From Pseudoalteromonas luteoviolacea NCIMB 1944 (GTDB taxonomy: Bacteria > Pseudomonadota > Gammaproteobacteria > Enterobacterales > Alteromonadaceae), in contig NZ_AUXS01000015.1 of NCBI RefSeq assembly GCF_001625565.1, positions 248,001 through 312,000 of the forward strand: DNA of 64,000 nucleotides, written 5' to 3'. Shown here piece by piece: positions 63,323 to 64,000 of this stretch. The notes under the pieces were generated by a model. It was given only the letters and a program-made list of their open reading frames with translations, ran no database searches and was not told where the DNA came from. How positions within the stretch are numbered: position 1 is the stretch's first letter; every line of letters begins with the position of its first letter. The position numbers were made by a program, and so were the translations under genes.

Positions 63323-64000
63323 TTGTTAGCTTTATTACGAATTTTGGCCATGGCCATATTTATTGTTTTTAGTTGTATTTTTGGTTTGGCGCTATGTATT
63401 GTCAGGCCGTTTCACCGAAATAACGTGCATATTATCGCCTCTTGGTTCGGTTCTATGGCTAAAGTCATAGGTGTAGATCTGGTGATAGAAAGAGCGCCTG
63501 GCGTCGCTAAGGTTGGGCCTGCACTATATGTGGCAAACCATCAGAACAACTATGATTTATTCACACTACCTGCGGTAGTACCACGCAATACGGTGAGCAT
63601 GGGCAAAAAAAGTCTGAAGTGGATCCCATTTTTCGGTCAGCTTTATTGGTTATCAGGCAATATTTTAATTGATAGAGCGAATCGCTCAAAAGCGGTTGGT
63701 ACGTTGGATAAATCAGTAGAGAAAATCAAGCAAAAAGGCTTGTCGCTGTGGATGTTTCCCGAAGGAACTCGCAGTTACGGCCGAGGGCTTTTGCCTTTCA
63801 AAACAGGGGCTTTTCATGCGGCCAAGAATGCTCAAGTTCCCATTATCCCTGTCTGCATGAGTTCCACTCAAGATAAAATTAAACTAAACCGTTGGAACAA
63901 CGGTAAAGTGTATATTTCGATGTTGGCCCCAATTGAGTTATCAGATGATTGCTCTGCAAGAGAGCATGCGAATAGTATTCATGCTAAAATGGCCGATAAA
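63323..64000 (+). CDS. plsC: 1-acyl-sn-glycerol-3-phosphate acyltransferase, 3' end cut
   Basis: The start is TTG 63323, six bases after a near-perfect AGGAGGG; 226 codons are visible. PlsC acylates lysophosphatidic acid at the inner membrane. An N-terminal helix (about 4-26) is followed by motif I NHQNNYD (HxxxxD), motif III FPEGTRS and the IIPVCM stretch of motif IV. The C-terminus lies past the right edge. E. coli PlsC has 245 residues, so only about 15-25 codons are missing. Confidence 0.92.
   Translation, partial: MLALLRILAMAIFIVFSCIFGLALCIVRPFHRNNVHIIASWFGSMAKVIGVDLVIERAPGVAKVGPALYVANHQNNYDLFTLPAVVPRNTVSMGKKSLKWIPFFGQLYWLSGNILIDRANRSKAVGTLDKSVEKIKQKGLSLWMFPEGTRSYGRGLLPFKTGAFHAAKNAQVPIIPVCMSSTQDKIKLNRWNNGKVYISMLAPIELSDDCSAREHANSIHAKMADK

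Overview
The window reads as chromosomal core DNA of a marine gammaproteobacterium, most likely Pseudoalteromonas or a close relative in the Alteromonadales. The grounds are an AT-leaning composition, gammaproteobacterial gene orders (queA-tgt-yajC-secD-secF, dusB-fis, rpsU-yqeY-dnaG-rpoD, rsmD/ftsY-ftsE-ftsX-rpoH), enlarged PstC and PstA permeases, and many cyclic-di-GMP signalling proteins. The genus is an inference. I saw no rRNA, tRNA, CRISPR array, prophage or insertion sequence. Both ends cut genes: a hydrolase at the left, plsC at the right.

Layout. 1-5133 (minus strand): a partial amidohydrolase coupled to a short-chain dehydrogenase, slyD, mltD, a metallo-beta-lactamase-fold protein without metal ligands, zapA and a small coiled-coil protein. 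5362-7605 (plus): rlmJ and an EAL-HDOD regulator. 7633-19941: an 11-13 kb phosphate block with ppk-ppx (minus, Pho box), gcvR, then pstC-pstA-pstB-phoU (plus, Pho box plus -10), a DUF47 PhoU-like gene and pit. pstS is absent. 20005-23812: oxyR, a small membrane protein and a REC-REC-PAS-GGDEF-EAL protein. 24082-29656: tRNA queuosine genes and the SecDF-YajC operon. 29816-36107: a Fur-box lipoprotein, an EAL-CBS-GGDEF protein, a periplasmic binding protein, a short double-glycine-type peptide gene with a membrane-protein partner, and a chemoreceptor. 36253-45739: mixed accessory and housekeeping genes (rsuA, tautomerase, LysE exporter, gamma-glutamylcyclotransferase, serine hydrolase, deacetylase, a CBS-PAS-GGDEF-EAL protein, DUF2797). 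45934-54472: purD, an exported methyltransferase-like lipoprotein, purH, fis, dusB, prmA, rpoD. 54576-64000: dnaG, yqeY, rpsU, rsmD, ftsY with a very long repeat domain, ftsEX, rpoH and the start of plsC.

Regulation can be read directly in several places: two Pho boxes tie polyphosphate synthesis to Pst phosphate uptake, a Fur box overlaps the -10 of a lipoprotein gene, and a perfect CIRCE operator sits over the predicted start of the rpoH transcript. There are many intrinsic terminators.

Best candidates for something undescribed: (1) the unannotated 51-codon gene at 33973-34128, with a good ribosome binding site and a GG leader-like motif, 25 bp ahead of an orphan polytopic membrane protein; (2) the CIRCE-controlled rpoH; (3) thirty 13-residue repeats in FtsY; (4) a Fur-linked lipoprotein of unknown function. 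All need database or wet-lab checks; nothing here was searched.
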